Below are positions 16,408 to 25,035 of a DNA stretch of 64,000 bases, in pieces. The DNA comes from Fibrobacter succinogenes (lineage in GTDB: Bacteria > Fibrobacterota > Fibrobacteria > Fibrobacterales > Fibrobacteraceae). A model generated the notes under the pieces. That model saw only the letters and a list, made by a program, of their open reading frames with translations. It was not told the DNA's origin and did not search any database. Position 1 is the first letter of the stretch. The number at the start of each line of letters is the position of its first letter. The position numbers were made by a program, and so were the translations under genes. The stretch is taken from NCBI GenBank assembly GCA_902779055.1, contig CACZAD010000017.1, positions 1-64,000 of the forward strand. The letters run 5' to 3'.

Positions 16408-19400
16408 ATGGCGTTCGTTCATTTACAGACTCATTCTGAATTTTCGATTTTGCAGGCTTCGGCCAGACTTGATGATATTTTGGCGGCTGCGGCTGCTGAA
16501 AATGCACCTGCGGTCGCGTTGACTGACCACGGGGCGATGTTTGGTATCCTGGAAATCCAGACGCGTGGAAAGGATCTGAACAAGAAACGCAAGGAACAGG
16601 GACTCCCGCCGGTCAAGACCGTTTACGGTTGCCATATTTACGTGGATACTCCTAGCGCAAGCCAGAAGGATCCGACGACATTTGAACGATTGACGCTTTT
16701 GGTCGAGAACGAAAAGGGCTATTACAACCTGCTCCGCATCGTGAGTTACCGTTACGAAGACGGCGACCGCTGGGCAGAAATTCCGTCGGTGCCGCTCGAG
16801 ACAATCAACGAATTTAAGGAAGGCATTATCGCCATTGCTGGCGATTATTTTAGCCGTTACGGCCAGAACGTGGCTTCGGGCAGGGAATCCCTTGCCGTGG
16901 AGTATATGGACCGCCTGAACGGGATTTTTGATCACGACCATCTGTACATCTCGGTTTGCGATAACGGGATTCAGCAGCAGAAGCGCGTGAATGAATTCAA
17001 CGTGGAGCTTGCGAAAAAGTACGGTCGCGAGGTGGTGGCTGTTGCCGATGTCCATTACATCAAGCCCGAAGACGCTATGGCGCACAAGGTTCTCCGTTGC
17101 ATTGCGCTGAAGTCCACGCTTAACGACTTTACGGATAAGAGGTTCCCGACAGACCAGTTCCATTTCCGTTCCGAAGAAGAAATGGTGAAGCTCTTTGGGC
17201 ATATTCCGGGCGCCATCGAGAATACGGTAAAGATTGCGGAACGCTGCAATTTTACAGTCAAGACGGGTATCGGTGATGAATTCTGGCCCAGGTTCAAGAT
17301 TCCTGATGAATTCCTGGCGAGCGAGGAATGTGCAAATATCCGCGCCCTGATGAAGGCGGAATACGATGCCGAATACCCGGTCATCCGCGAACGCGAACTG
17401 AAGGGCATTATCAAGGACCGCAAGAAAAAGGTCAAGGCCAAGTACTGTGCTGATAAGGGCATTGCCGAAGACGCCTTGACGGATGCGGACAATGAAGAAA
17501 TTGATCGCCTGTCGCAGCCGGAATTCTTTGACGAAGACGACAACAAGGCCTGGGAAAAGAATACGCACCGTTGGTGTAAGCCGGGTGGCGATGCCGACGT
17601 GTATATCACGCACCTCTGCAATGAGCGCTTGAAGTGGCGATTCCCTGACGAAGATTTTAAGTTCCCGACCCACGAGACTGATGTGGGCAAGAGAATGTAC
17701 AAGGAGATCAACTGTATCCGTAACATGAACGTTGCGGGCTACCTCCTGATTGTGTGGGACTTTATCAACTGGTCTCGTGAACACGGGATTCCCGTGGGAC
17801 CGGGGCGTGGCTCTGCAGCAGGTTCCCTTGTCACCTACATCATCGGTATTACGGACATTGACCCGCTGACATTCGACCTCCTTTTTGAACGATTCCTGAA
17901 CCCGGAACGTGTGTCCATGCCGGATATCGATACCGACATTGCGGATAGGGACCGCGGCCGCGTGATCCAGTATGTGACGGACAAGTACGGCAAGGAGTGC
18001 GTGGGCCAGATCATTACCTACGGTATGCTCAAGTCGAAGGCGGTGATTACCGACGTGGGCCGTGTGCTTGGCTTTGCTCCTGCCGAAGCGAAGGCGGTGA
18101 CGGCTCTTTTCCCGCAGCGTACGTTGAACTTTAGCCTAAAGCAGGCGTGGACCGGCAAGGACAAGAAGGGCAACAACCTTGAAGATGGCTACAGCCCGGA
18201 ACCGCTGCAGGCGCTTGTGAACAGCCGTCCGAGTTTGCAGAACCTTTGGGAAGTCGCAAAAAAGCTTGAAGATTTGCCGCGCCAGACGGGCGTGCATGCT
18301 TGCGGCGTGGTGATTACGCCGACCCCGATTTACAATTTGGCGCCTTTGTACCGTGCCGCCCCCGAAGATACTCCGGTGGTGATGTACGATAAGCACTATG
18401 CCGAAGACATCGGGCTTTTGAAGATGGACTTCTTGGGACTCATCAACTTGTCCATCATTCAGGATACGGTTCGAATGGTTGAACAGAACCGCAACATCAA
18501 GCTCGTGATGAACAAGATCCCGATTGATGACAAGGCGACGTTTGAACTTTTGGGCAAGGGCCTTACGACGACGGTGTTCCAGTTCGAATCTCCGGGTATG
18601 CAGAAGTACCTGCGCGAACTGAAGCCGACCCGAATCTTTGACCTTATCGCTATGAACGCCCTGTACCGACCGGGCCCGATCGACCAGATTCCGCACTTCA
18701 TTGCCCGTAAGAACGGCAAGGAAGAAATCGACTGCTACCATCCGGACTTGGAACAGGTGCTTGGCGAAACGTACGGCGTGATCGTGTACCAGGAACAGGT
18801 GATGAAGCTTGCACAGATTCTGGGTGGCTACACGCTGGGCGGCGCTGACAACATCCGACGCATCATGGCTAAGAAGATGCCGGAAAAGATGGCTAAGCTC
18901 GAACCGGAGTTCTTTGAAAAGTGCCTCGCGAAGGGTTACGATCGCGACATGATTCAAAAGGTGTGGAATGCCGTGCTTCCGTTCTGCGGATACGCATTCA
19001 ACAAGAGTCATGCTGCTGCTTACGCCTACGTCGCTTACCAGACCGCTTACCTCAAGACGCATTACGGCCCGGAATACATGGCTGCATCCATGACGTCCAA
19101 GATGGGCAAGACCGAAGATACGGTGACCATCATTTTGGAATGCAAGCGTCTGGGCATCGAAGTCCTGTCGCCGAACATCAACTCGTCGTTGGGGGTGTTC
19201 TCTGCCAATCCGAAGGGCCAGATCCTTTATGGTCTTGCGGGTATCCGCAACGTGGGTATTGCCGTCGTCGAGGACGTGGTTGCAGAACGCGAACGCCGTG
19301 GCGTGTACAAGGACATTTTTGATTTCTGCAAGCGCGTTGCCGAATTCCAGGCTTCGCAGCCCGAAAAACGCCCGCCGCTCAACAAGAAGGTCTTGGAATG

Positions 19401-20265
19401 CCTCATTATGGCGGGTGCCTTGGATGACTTGCCCGGAAGCCGCGCCGTGCAATGTGCAACCGTGGACCGTGCTTTGGAAGTTGCCATGCGCAGTCAAGAA
19501 GACAAGGTCATGGGCCAGGTGTCGCTCTTTGACCTTGGTGGTGGCGCCGCTATCCAGAATACGGCAGAAGTCTTGGAAGATGCCGAAGAATGGACGGCGA
19601 TGGAAATGCTCAACAAGGAACGTAGCGTTCTGGGGCTTTTCCTTTCGGGCCATCCGCTGGACGAATTCCGCCCGGAACTTTCGGGCTTTACGACCTGTTC
19701 TCTTTCTGAAGACGAAATCATCCGCCACGTGGGAGATATCGTTGTCGTTGGTGGCGTGGTCATCAAGATGCGCTCCATCGAAACCAAGCGCGGAGATACG
19801 ATTGGTTCTGGTGCTATCCAGGATTTCCAGGGCGAAATGGAGCTGTTCTTCAAGAAGGACGTCTGGGAACGTCTGCGCGATACTGTTTCCGTCGATGACC
19901 GTGTGCTTGTGAAGGGCGTTTTGGAACAGCAGCGCGATCGCGACGGTTACCAGATCATTGTCGAAGAAGTGCTGCAACTGGATCGCGTGCGTTGCGATAT
20001 GGTAAGCCATATTCACGTGTCGCTTTATTCGGGAATGCTCACGGACGAGTTCCTGGACAAGCTAGAAGTCGAAATGAAGGCGAATTTGGCCGATGAATAT
20101 ACCCGAGGCTGCGAATTTGTGTTCCATTTGGAGACAGAATCCGGATTTGAGCATGTCGTTGTCCTGAAAAAATATAAAGTTGTATATACTCAGGAATTAT
20201 TGCAGTGGCTTAGAACGGATCTGGGCGCATTGAAGGTTTGGGTATCGAATCGTGCGAAACGTTAA
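16408..20265 (+). CDS. dnaE: DNA polymerase III alpha subunit
   Basis: 1285 aa, slightly longer than the usual 1160-1180. The order is: PHP domain (HSEFSILQ, LTDHGAMFG), palm with GPGRGSAAGSLV and the catalytic PDIDTDIAD, fingers, helix-hairpin-helix (GYAFNKSHAAAYA), then an OB fold and C-terminal region (VVGGVVIKM). It is the replicative polymerase core. An extra charged segment of about 70 residues (about 325-395) sits between PHP and palm, rich in Lys and Asp/Glu. The QVSLFDLGG motif near residue 1037 resembles a clamp-binding site. It overlaps lpxB by 14 bp. Confidence 0.96.
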   Translation: MAFVHLQTHSEFSILQASARLDDILAAAAAENAPAVALTDHGAMFGILEIQTRGKDLNKKRKEQGLPPVKTVYGCHIYVDTPSASQKDPTTFERLTLLVENEKGYYNLLRIVSYRYEDGDRWAEIPSVPLETINEFKEGIIAIAGDYFSRYGQNVASGRESLAVEYMDRLNGIFDHDHLYISVCDNGIQQQKRVNEFNVELAKKYGREVVAVADVHYIKPEDAMAHKVLRCIALKSTLNDFTDKRFPTDQFHFRSEEEMVKLFGHIPGAIENTVKIAERCNFTVKTGIGDEFWPRFKIPDEFLASEECANIRALMKAEYDAEYPVIRERELKGIIKDRKKKVKAKYCADKGIAEDALTDADNEEIDRLSQPEFFDEDDNKAWEKNTHRWCKPGGDADVYITHLCNERLKWRFPDEDFKFPTHETDVGKRMYKEINCIRNMNVAGYLLIVWDFINWSREHGIPVGPGRGSAAGSLVTYIIGITDIDPLTFDLLFERFLNPERVSMPDIDTDIADRDRGRVIQYVTDKYGKECVGQIITYGMLKSKAVITDVGRVLGFAPAEAKAVTALFPQRTLNFSLKQAWTGKDKKGNNLEDGYSPEPLQALVNSRPSLQNLWEVAKKLEDLPRQTGVHACGVVITPTPIYNLAPLYRAAPEDTPVVMYDKHYAEDIGLLKMDFLGLINLSIIQDTVRMVEQNRNIKLVMNKIPIDDKATFELLGKGLTTTVFQFESPGMQKYLRELKPTRIFDLIAMNALYRPGPIDQIPHFIARKNGKEEIDCYHPDLEQVLGETYGVIVYQEQVMKLAQILGGYTLGGADNIRRIMAKKMPEKMAKLEPEFFEKCLAKGYDRDMIQKVWNAVLPFCGYAFNKSHAAAYAYVAYQTAYLKTHYGPEYMAASMTSKMGKTEDTVTIILECKRLGIEVLSPNINSSLGVFSANPKGQILYGLAGIRNVGIAVVEDVVAERERRGVYKDIFDFCKRVAEFQASQPEKRPPLNKKVLECLIMAGALDDLPGSRAVQCATVDRALEVAMRSQEDKVMGQVSLFDLGGGAAIQNTAEVLEDAEEWTAMEMLNKERSVLGLFLSGHPLDEFRPELSGFTTCSLSEDEIIRHVGDIVVVGGVVIKMRSIETKRGDTIGSGAIQDFQGEMELFFKKDVWERLRDTVSVDDRVLVKGVLEQQRDRDGYQIIVEEVLQLDRVRCDMVSHIHVSLYSGMLTDEFLDKLEVEMKANLADEYTRGCEFVFHLETESGFEHVVVLKKYKVVYTQELLQWLRTDLGALKVWVSNRAKR

Positions 20266-21427
20266 CGAAGAAATTTCTCCTTATATCCTCTTTTGTGCAG
20301 GAGAGGATTCCGGCGACATGATTGGCGCCGAAATGGTGGAAACCGCTGTTCGCCAAGGCTTTAAGGTTATTGGTACTGGTGGGCCTCTGATGCAGGAGAA
20401 AGGGCTTGTGCCTTTGTGGGACTATAACGACCTCCCGGTTTCGGGCGTAGGCGATGTGGTTCCGAAGTATTTTTCGTTAAAGAACGTTTTTGACGTGTTG
20501 AGCGATGCCGCGGAATCGAAGAAGTGCCTTGGCATCGTCGCGATTGACTATCCCGGTTTTAACATGAGACTTGCCCGACTTGCCAAAAAGTGGGGTAAGC
20601 CTATGCTCTATGTGGCGCCTCCGCAAGTGTGGGCGTGGAAGTCAAAGCGTGCAAGCCTGTTCAGGCAGGCCGATAAAATCCGCTTGGCCGTGTTCTTTGG
20701 CATCGAGACGAAGGCGTATAAGCAGCTGGGCTGCGATACGATCCGCTTGAAGCACCCGGTGTCGGGCTGGACTCGCCGCTATGCTGAACGCAAGTCCGAC
20801 ATGCTGCTTTTGCCGGGAAGCCGCCGTACGAGCGCTCTTCGCAATTTGCCCGCTTTTGTCACCGTTGCCGAAAAATACCGCAAGGTGTGGGCCGAAAACA
20901 ATGTGGGCCCGCTTCCTGATGTGGTGGTGGTGGCCTCAAGAGAAAGCTTGGAAGTGCCTCTTTTGGTTTCGCTCGAAAAACTCTATGACGGACGTTTGCC
21001 GAGCTGGCTTAAGGTGATTGTCGCTCCGAAGCAGATGGGGCGTCGCCTTGACCTGTATTCGGAATACGGGGCTGCGCTGACATCGTTTGGGACGAGTACG
21101 CTCGAAATGGCGTGCGTCGGGATCCCGTTTGCGGCATGCGTCGTGCCGGACTTTTTGACGTTCGTGATGGGAAAAATCCTGGTCAAGTCGGAATACCTCT
21201 CGCTTCCGAATGCCATCCTCGGCTGTGGCGTGACTCCGGAATTCATCATCCAGAACCGTATGAACGACCGTATGGCAGAGGCCATTGTCGATGCCATCTT
21301 CCAGCAGGATTTTGCAACGACAGACGAAGTCGCCCTGCGTCTCCACAAGGTGTTGAATGTCGGGAAAAAGCCCGATGAACTAGTGTCTGAATTTCTTGCT
21401 CAGTTCGTCCAGGGTCAGGCGCATTAG
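20252..21427 (+). CDS. lpxB: Lipid-A-disaccharide synthase
   Basis: 391 aa with a GTG start at 20252 inside the end of dnaE (14-bp overlap). CAGEDSGDMIGAEMV near the N-terminus matches the family AGExSGD motif; YVAPPQVWAWKSKR and LLLPGSRRTSALRNLP are further signatures. It joins UDP-diacylglucosamine and lipid X at the inner membrane to make lipid A disaccharide, so the organism makes lipid A. Its 3' end overlaps the convergent mutL by 48 bp. Confidence 0.93.
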   Translation: MRNVNEEISPYILFCAGEDSGDMIGAEMVETAVRQGFKVIGTGGPLMQEKGLVPLWDYNDLPVSGVGDVVPKYFSLKNVFDVLSDAAESKKCLGIVAIDYPGFNMRLARLAKKWGKPMLYVAPPQVWAWKSKRASLFRQADKIRLAVFFGIETKAYKQLGCDTIRLKHPVSGWTRRYAERKSDMLLLPGSRRTSALRNLPAFVTVAEKYRKVWAENNVGPLPDVVVVASRESLEVPLLVSLEKLYDGRLPSWLKVIVAPKQMGRRLDLYSEYGAALTSFGTSTLEMACVGIPFAACVVPDFLTFVMGKILVKSEYLSLPNAILGCGVTPEFIIQNRMNDRMAEAIVDAIFQQDFATTDEVALRLHKVLNVGKKPDELVSEFLAQFVQGQAH

Positions 21428-23284
21428 CGTCGGGCTTCCGAATGGCGACTTGAGCGGGTCCTGCGTAATCATCAGCTGTCCGACAAGGGCCGTCATTTCT
21501 TCGGGCTTGAGCTTGTCACCTGCTTCGTAGGCGTTTGTCTTTGCCCAGGATTTAGCAATCGCTTCCTGGAACTTGACCATGTCATTTTTCGTGTCATCTT
21601 CGTCAACATCGTTCAAAAAGTCGTGAACGGCTTTGGCGGCACGCGAAAGCGGAAGTGCGCTTGGAATGGAACGGATCTGGTAGGTGTCGCCACCAAACGG
21701 TTCCACAAAGAATCCGAGCTTACGGAGCTGCTCGTCGACGTTGCGGAAAATTTCTTTTTCCTGCTTCGATAGTTCGATCAGTTCGGGGAACAGGAGTTCC
21801 TGGCTGTCCTGCGCGACATTGTTCTGGAGCGATTCCATGGCCTGCTCGAAGAGTACCCGCGTGTGGGCGGCGTGCTGGTCGATAATCAAAAGCCCGTTGG
21901 AATCTTCGCCTGCGATATAGGTGTTGGCAATCTGGAAGAACGTCGGCGGAGCCCACGGAGTTTCCGGAGCCGGAGTAGGCTTGGAATGGTCGGGTTCCAG
22001 CGAGATGATTTTGCCATATTCGGGTTGCGAAAACAGGTCCTGGATGTCGTCGCTTACATCGTATTTGGACTTTTTATCCGAAAGTTCGCCTGCCTTGCCT
22101 GCGTGTTGCGGGTATTGTTGCCTGTGGGCGCTAGGTGCAGGTGATGCAAAGGCGGGGCTAGTAATGGAGGGTTGTTCCCACGGCAGGTCACTTTGAGGCT
22201 TTTCGGCCGGAATCTGTTCTGTAAACGGATTTTCGGCAATGGAGGTCTGTGCCGGCTTTCCCAAGAATTCATCGCTCAAGTCGATGAACGGGGAATTGGC
22301 TTCGAGGTCTTTTGTGAACGTGTCGCGGATGGCGTGCGTCACGACGAGGAATACGAGGTTTCCGTTAGCGAATCGAACTTCGCGTTTGGCCGGATGGACG
22401 TTGATGTCGAATTCCATGTCCGGCATGTCGAGAAACAGCACCGTGACCGGCTTGCACTGGGCTCCGTACGGCTCGTAGGCTTGCGAAATGGCCTTGCCGA
22501 CCATCTTGTTTTCGATGGGACGGTTGCGCATGAACAGAAACTGGTGGTTGCGCTTGCCGTTTGTTTCGGTTGTGGGGGAGATGTATCCGCTCACGTGGAC
22601 GCCTGCTTCGGTGTAGTCGACCGGGAGCAGGCTCTTTGCGACCTTGGAACCGATGGCTTCGGCGATGCGGCTGCGGAGTTCGCCTGGGACTCCCGTAAAG
22701 ACGGTTCTTTCGCCGACCTTGTAGTCAAAGCGGATTTCGGGGTGCGAAATGGCGGTTTTGATGACGATGTCCAGAATACGGGAGCATTCCGAGGTCTCGC
22801 TACCGAGGAACGTACGGCGTACGGGCGTGTTGTAGAAAAGGTCTTCGACGAGGAATGTGGTGCCCCTGCTGGCGGGGTAATCTTCTTTTTCGATGACTTC
22901 GCCGCCTTTGACGACGATACGTCCGCTTTCGCCATCTTGCGTGGCGCTAGTAATGGTCAGCTTGGATACAGCGGCGATCGATGCGACGGCTTCGCCACGG
23001 AATCCGTTAGTTTGTAAGTGAAATAAGTCGTCTGCGCTATTTAGTTTGGATGTGGTATGGCGCAAAAAACAGAGCTCGAGATCGGCTGATCCCATGCCTT
23101 TTCCGTTGTCTGTCACCTGGATTTTTTTCTTTCCACCTTGCTCAATTTGGATCTGGATTCGGGTTGCTCCGGCGTCGATGGCGTTTTCGATAAGCTCCTT
23201 GACAGCCGATGCTGGACGTTCTATAACCTCTCCAGCAGCGATTTTATTGATGATTTCGTCGGATAAAAGGTGAATTTCGGCCAT
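21380..23284 (-). CDS. mutL: DNA mismatch repair protein MutL
   Basis: 634 aa. The N-terminal GHKL ATPase has ELIENAIDAGAT, DNGKGM and GFRGEAVASI; the transducer domain and a Pro/Ser-rich linker (about residues 350-440) follow. The C-terminal dimerisation domain has DQHAAHTRVLFE at 469-480 where endonuclease-active MutL has DQHAx2Ex4E (Glu to Thr at 475), and SPFGSP (613-618) where CPHGRP is expected. The nicking site therefore looks degraded, as in MutH-dependent MutL. Its last 48 bp overlap lpxB on the other strand. Confidence 0.95.
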   Translation of the reverse strand: MAEIHLLSDEIINKIAAGEVIERPASAVKELIENAIDAGATRIQIQIEQGGKKKIQVTDNGKGMGSADLELCFLRHTTSKLNSADDLFHLQTNGFRGEAVASIAAVSKLTITSATQDGESGRIVVKGGEVIEKEDYPASRGTTFLVEDLFYNTPVRRTFLGSETSECSRILDIVIKTAISHPEIRFDYKVGERTVFTGVPGELRSRIAEAIGSKVAKSLLPVDYTEAGVHVSGYISPTTETNGKRNHQFLFMRNRPIENKMVGKAISQAYEPYGAQCKPVTVLFLDMPDMEFDINVHPAKREVRFANGNLVFLVVTHAIRDTFTKDLEANSPFIDLSDEFLGKPAQTSIAENPFTEQIPAEKPQSDLPWEQPSITSPAFASPAPSAHRQQYPQHAGKAGELSDKKSKYDVSDDIQDLFSQPEYGKIISLEPDHSKPTPAPETPWAPPTFFQIANTYIAGEDSNGLLIIDQHAAHTRVLFEQAMESLQNNVAQDSQELLFPELIELSKQEKEIFRNVDEQLRKLGFFVEPFGGDTYQIRSIPSALPLSRAAKAVHDFLNDVDEDDTKNDMVKFQEAIAKSWAKTNAYEAGDKLKPEEMTALVGQLMITQDPLKSPFGSPTLMRLTLDELSKKFRH

Positions 23285-23327
23285 TTTTCGCTTTATATGT
23301 AGGCTATTGCGCAGATTTTTGATATTT

Positions 23328-23345
23328 GATTGCTATATTATAAAT
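23328..23345 (+). promoter_or_regulatory. Promoter-like element TTGCTATATTAT
   Basis: Located in the mutL/unknown-gene divergent gap, 40-75 bp upstream of the possible starts at 23385 and 23419. Same core as at 26470-26482. Confidence 0.4.
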
Positions 23346-23384
23346 ATAGCTAATGAATTTTTATGAACAAGTGAGGTGAGTGAA

Positions 23385-23462
23385 ATGGTTTCAAATCTAT
23401 TCCTTCAGCTAGCACACATTGGTCAAACGAGATTCACGATTCAATGTGAAACTTCTAAATGA
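23385..23462 (+). other. Possible 25-codon leader ORF
   Basis: ATG at 23385 is preceded by GTGAGGTGAG, the best ribosome site in the area, but encodes only 25 codons before TGA at 23460-23462. It overlaps the first 44 bp of the 407-codon gene in another frame. It could be a leader peptide that couples translation, or the real start of that gene separated by a frameshift. Confidence 0.35.
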
Positions 23463-24642
23463 TTTGTACTTCGAAGATTCGTACGTCGATGAAAGCGCTT
23501 ACCGATTTATAATGGATAACATCGTCGCCTGGTTGTACGAACGCGGCGAAAATCCGGATGACTTCATTGAACGCATCGTGAAGCGTTGCGCCGCTTTCGA
23601 AGTGGTGCCCGCCCGTAGCGTTCTTCGCTCTTACTTGCCGTTCGTATCTTCGTTCTACACGGCTGAAGATGCTCGTGAACTCTGCCTCGAAATTATTCCG
23701 AAGCGCTACCCGTTCTTGACCAAGGCTAGCATCCTTCGCAATGTCATCGAAGGTGAAAACCGTAAGGTGAACTTCACGTTCCAGTTCGAAACTCCGGGCG
23801 TCCTTGCTGCAAACCCGATGCGCTGGATCCGTAGCATGATCAACATCGGACCGCTCCTCTTGAACACGCCTGCATACGAACACATTAGCTATTTCGCTGC
23901 ACAGACCTCGTTCATTGAAGCTCTTGAAAACAGAGTCCCCGCCGAAATGAAGGAAGACGGCGGTGTCTATATCAAGGGTGAATTGGTTGGCCGCCATGCC
24001 ACGTTCGAAGATTGCCTCAAGGAACACAACCTTGAGTGGAAGAACGACGTGGAAAAGAGCATTGGTTGCGTACGTGCCATGACGGACATCCGCGACCCGA
24101 AGACCGGTGCCGTTCTTATCGAAAAGGACTGCTACTACGGTGCTCCGTCCTACATCCTCGGTTTTATCTTCAAGGCAAACGTGAATGCTTCCGAACCGTT
24201 CCTCAAGTTGATGAGTTCTGTCGTGAAGCAGGAATTTGCCGCCTGGGCTCCGCTCCAGAAGGCCCACGAACAGCTCCTCGATGCCATGAACGATTCCGTT
24301 ACGATCGTTTATTACAAGAGCGATGACTCGATCTCGGTGAACAGCAAGCACTTGATGCGCAACGTGCCTGCACGTATTCTCCGTAACCTCCTCCGTGAGT
24401 ACACCGTCACTGGTCGTGAAGAATACGAGAACCGCGAGTTCAAGCGCGATCCGGCTATTTGTATGGACCCGCTCCGCCCGAACTTCGAGAGCCGGTTGAA
24501 CCGCGTTATTGCCCATATCAATGGCTCTGACGATCCGGATCATCCGAGTGAAGGTGTCAAGAAGTACTTCGAAATCGAACGCCATCGCCGTGGCGGTTTC
24601 CGCTTTGTTCCGAAGTGCAAGATCATCTTCAGAGAAGAATAA
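23419..24642 (+). CDS. Unknown 407-aa protein, strongly codon-biased
   Basis: 407 aa if the TTG at 23419 is used; TAG at 23410-23412 blocks an earlier start and the first in-frame ATG is 23509 (residue 31), so the true start is unclear. Not recognised. Highly biased codon use implies abundant expression. No signal peptide or membrane helix; many Arg and aromatic residues, and a basic C-terminus (ERHRRGGFRFVPKCK). Divergent from mutL. It has no clear terminator, but a 9-bp inverted repeat lies 10 bp after the stop. Confidence 0.75.
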   Translation: MVKRDSRFNVKLLNDLYFEDSYVDESAYRFIMDNIVAWLYERGENPDDFIERIVKRCAAFEVVPARSVLRSYLPFVSSFYTAEDARELCLEIIPKRYPFLTKASILRNVIEGENRKVNFTFQFETPGVLAANPMRWIRSMINIGPLLLNTPAYEHISYFAAQTSFIEALENRVPAEMKEDGGVYIKGELVGRHATFEDCLKEHNLEWKNDVEKSIGCVRAMTDIRDPKTGAVLIEKDCYYGAPSYILGFIFKANVNASEPFLKLMSSVVKQEFAAWAPLQKAHEQLLDAMNDSVTIVYYKSDDSISVNSKHLMRNVPARILRNLLREYTVTGREEYENREFKRDPAICMDPLRPNFESRLNRVIAHINGSDDPDHPSEGVKKYFEIERHRRGGFRFVPKCKIIFREE

Positions 24643-24964
24643 AGTTACTTTGTTCTAACTACTGCGGTTGCAATGTAACTGATTTGTAAACTTTAGTTAG
24701 AACGTGTAAATTTTATTGAGTGAAGAAATAAGTAAAACGAAAGAACCGAACCGCTTTCGAATTGGTATATTTGGAGTGTTGAGATTGGTTGGAAAGGTAA
24801 ATCCTGAAACGACTTTATCATTGCTCCCCTCCTGATAGGTTCAAGGTTCTGGAAACCGCTCAATATTTTCTCCTTCTTAGGAAATAGAGCCCTTTCTCTT
24901 TTTTTTATACATCGTCAATCCCGCTGTCATCCCGCACGCCGTTGGATCGTCTTCTTGAAAATGC

Positions 24965-24992
24965 AAAAAAGCTCGCCGGTGGGCGAGCTTTT
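24965..24992 (-). terminator. Terminator of thrC
   Basis: AAGCTCGCC/GGCGAGCTT stem; on the minus strand it is followed by TTTTTTGC. Confidence 0.8.
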
Positions 24993-25001
24993 GAAATGGA
25001 G

Positions 25002-25026
25002 ATGCCCGCGCGGTGGCGGGCATGAC
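25002..25026. repeat. Dispersed palindromic repeat
   Basis: ATGCCCGC/GCGGGCAT stem with a 6-nt loop, followed by GACA, 10 bp past the thrC stop. Confidence 0.65.
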
Positions 25027-25035
25027 AAGTGTCTA

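Larger units (their letters stand above)
24643..25035. other. Gap with inverted repeat, thrC terminator and palindromic repeat
   Basis: No gene seen. From left: inverted repeat GTTCTAACT/AGTTAGAAC (24652-24660, 24695-24703), AT-rich unique DNA, a short TCAATCCCGCTGTCATCCCG stretch of repeat type (about 24918-24937), the thrC terminator and a palindromic repeat. Confidence 0.6.

Noticed and set aside
18136..20016. 626-codon open frame opposite dnaE
   Set aside because: Shadow of dnaE, no ribosome site, no recognisable protein features.
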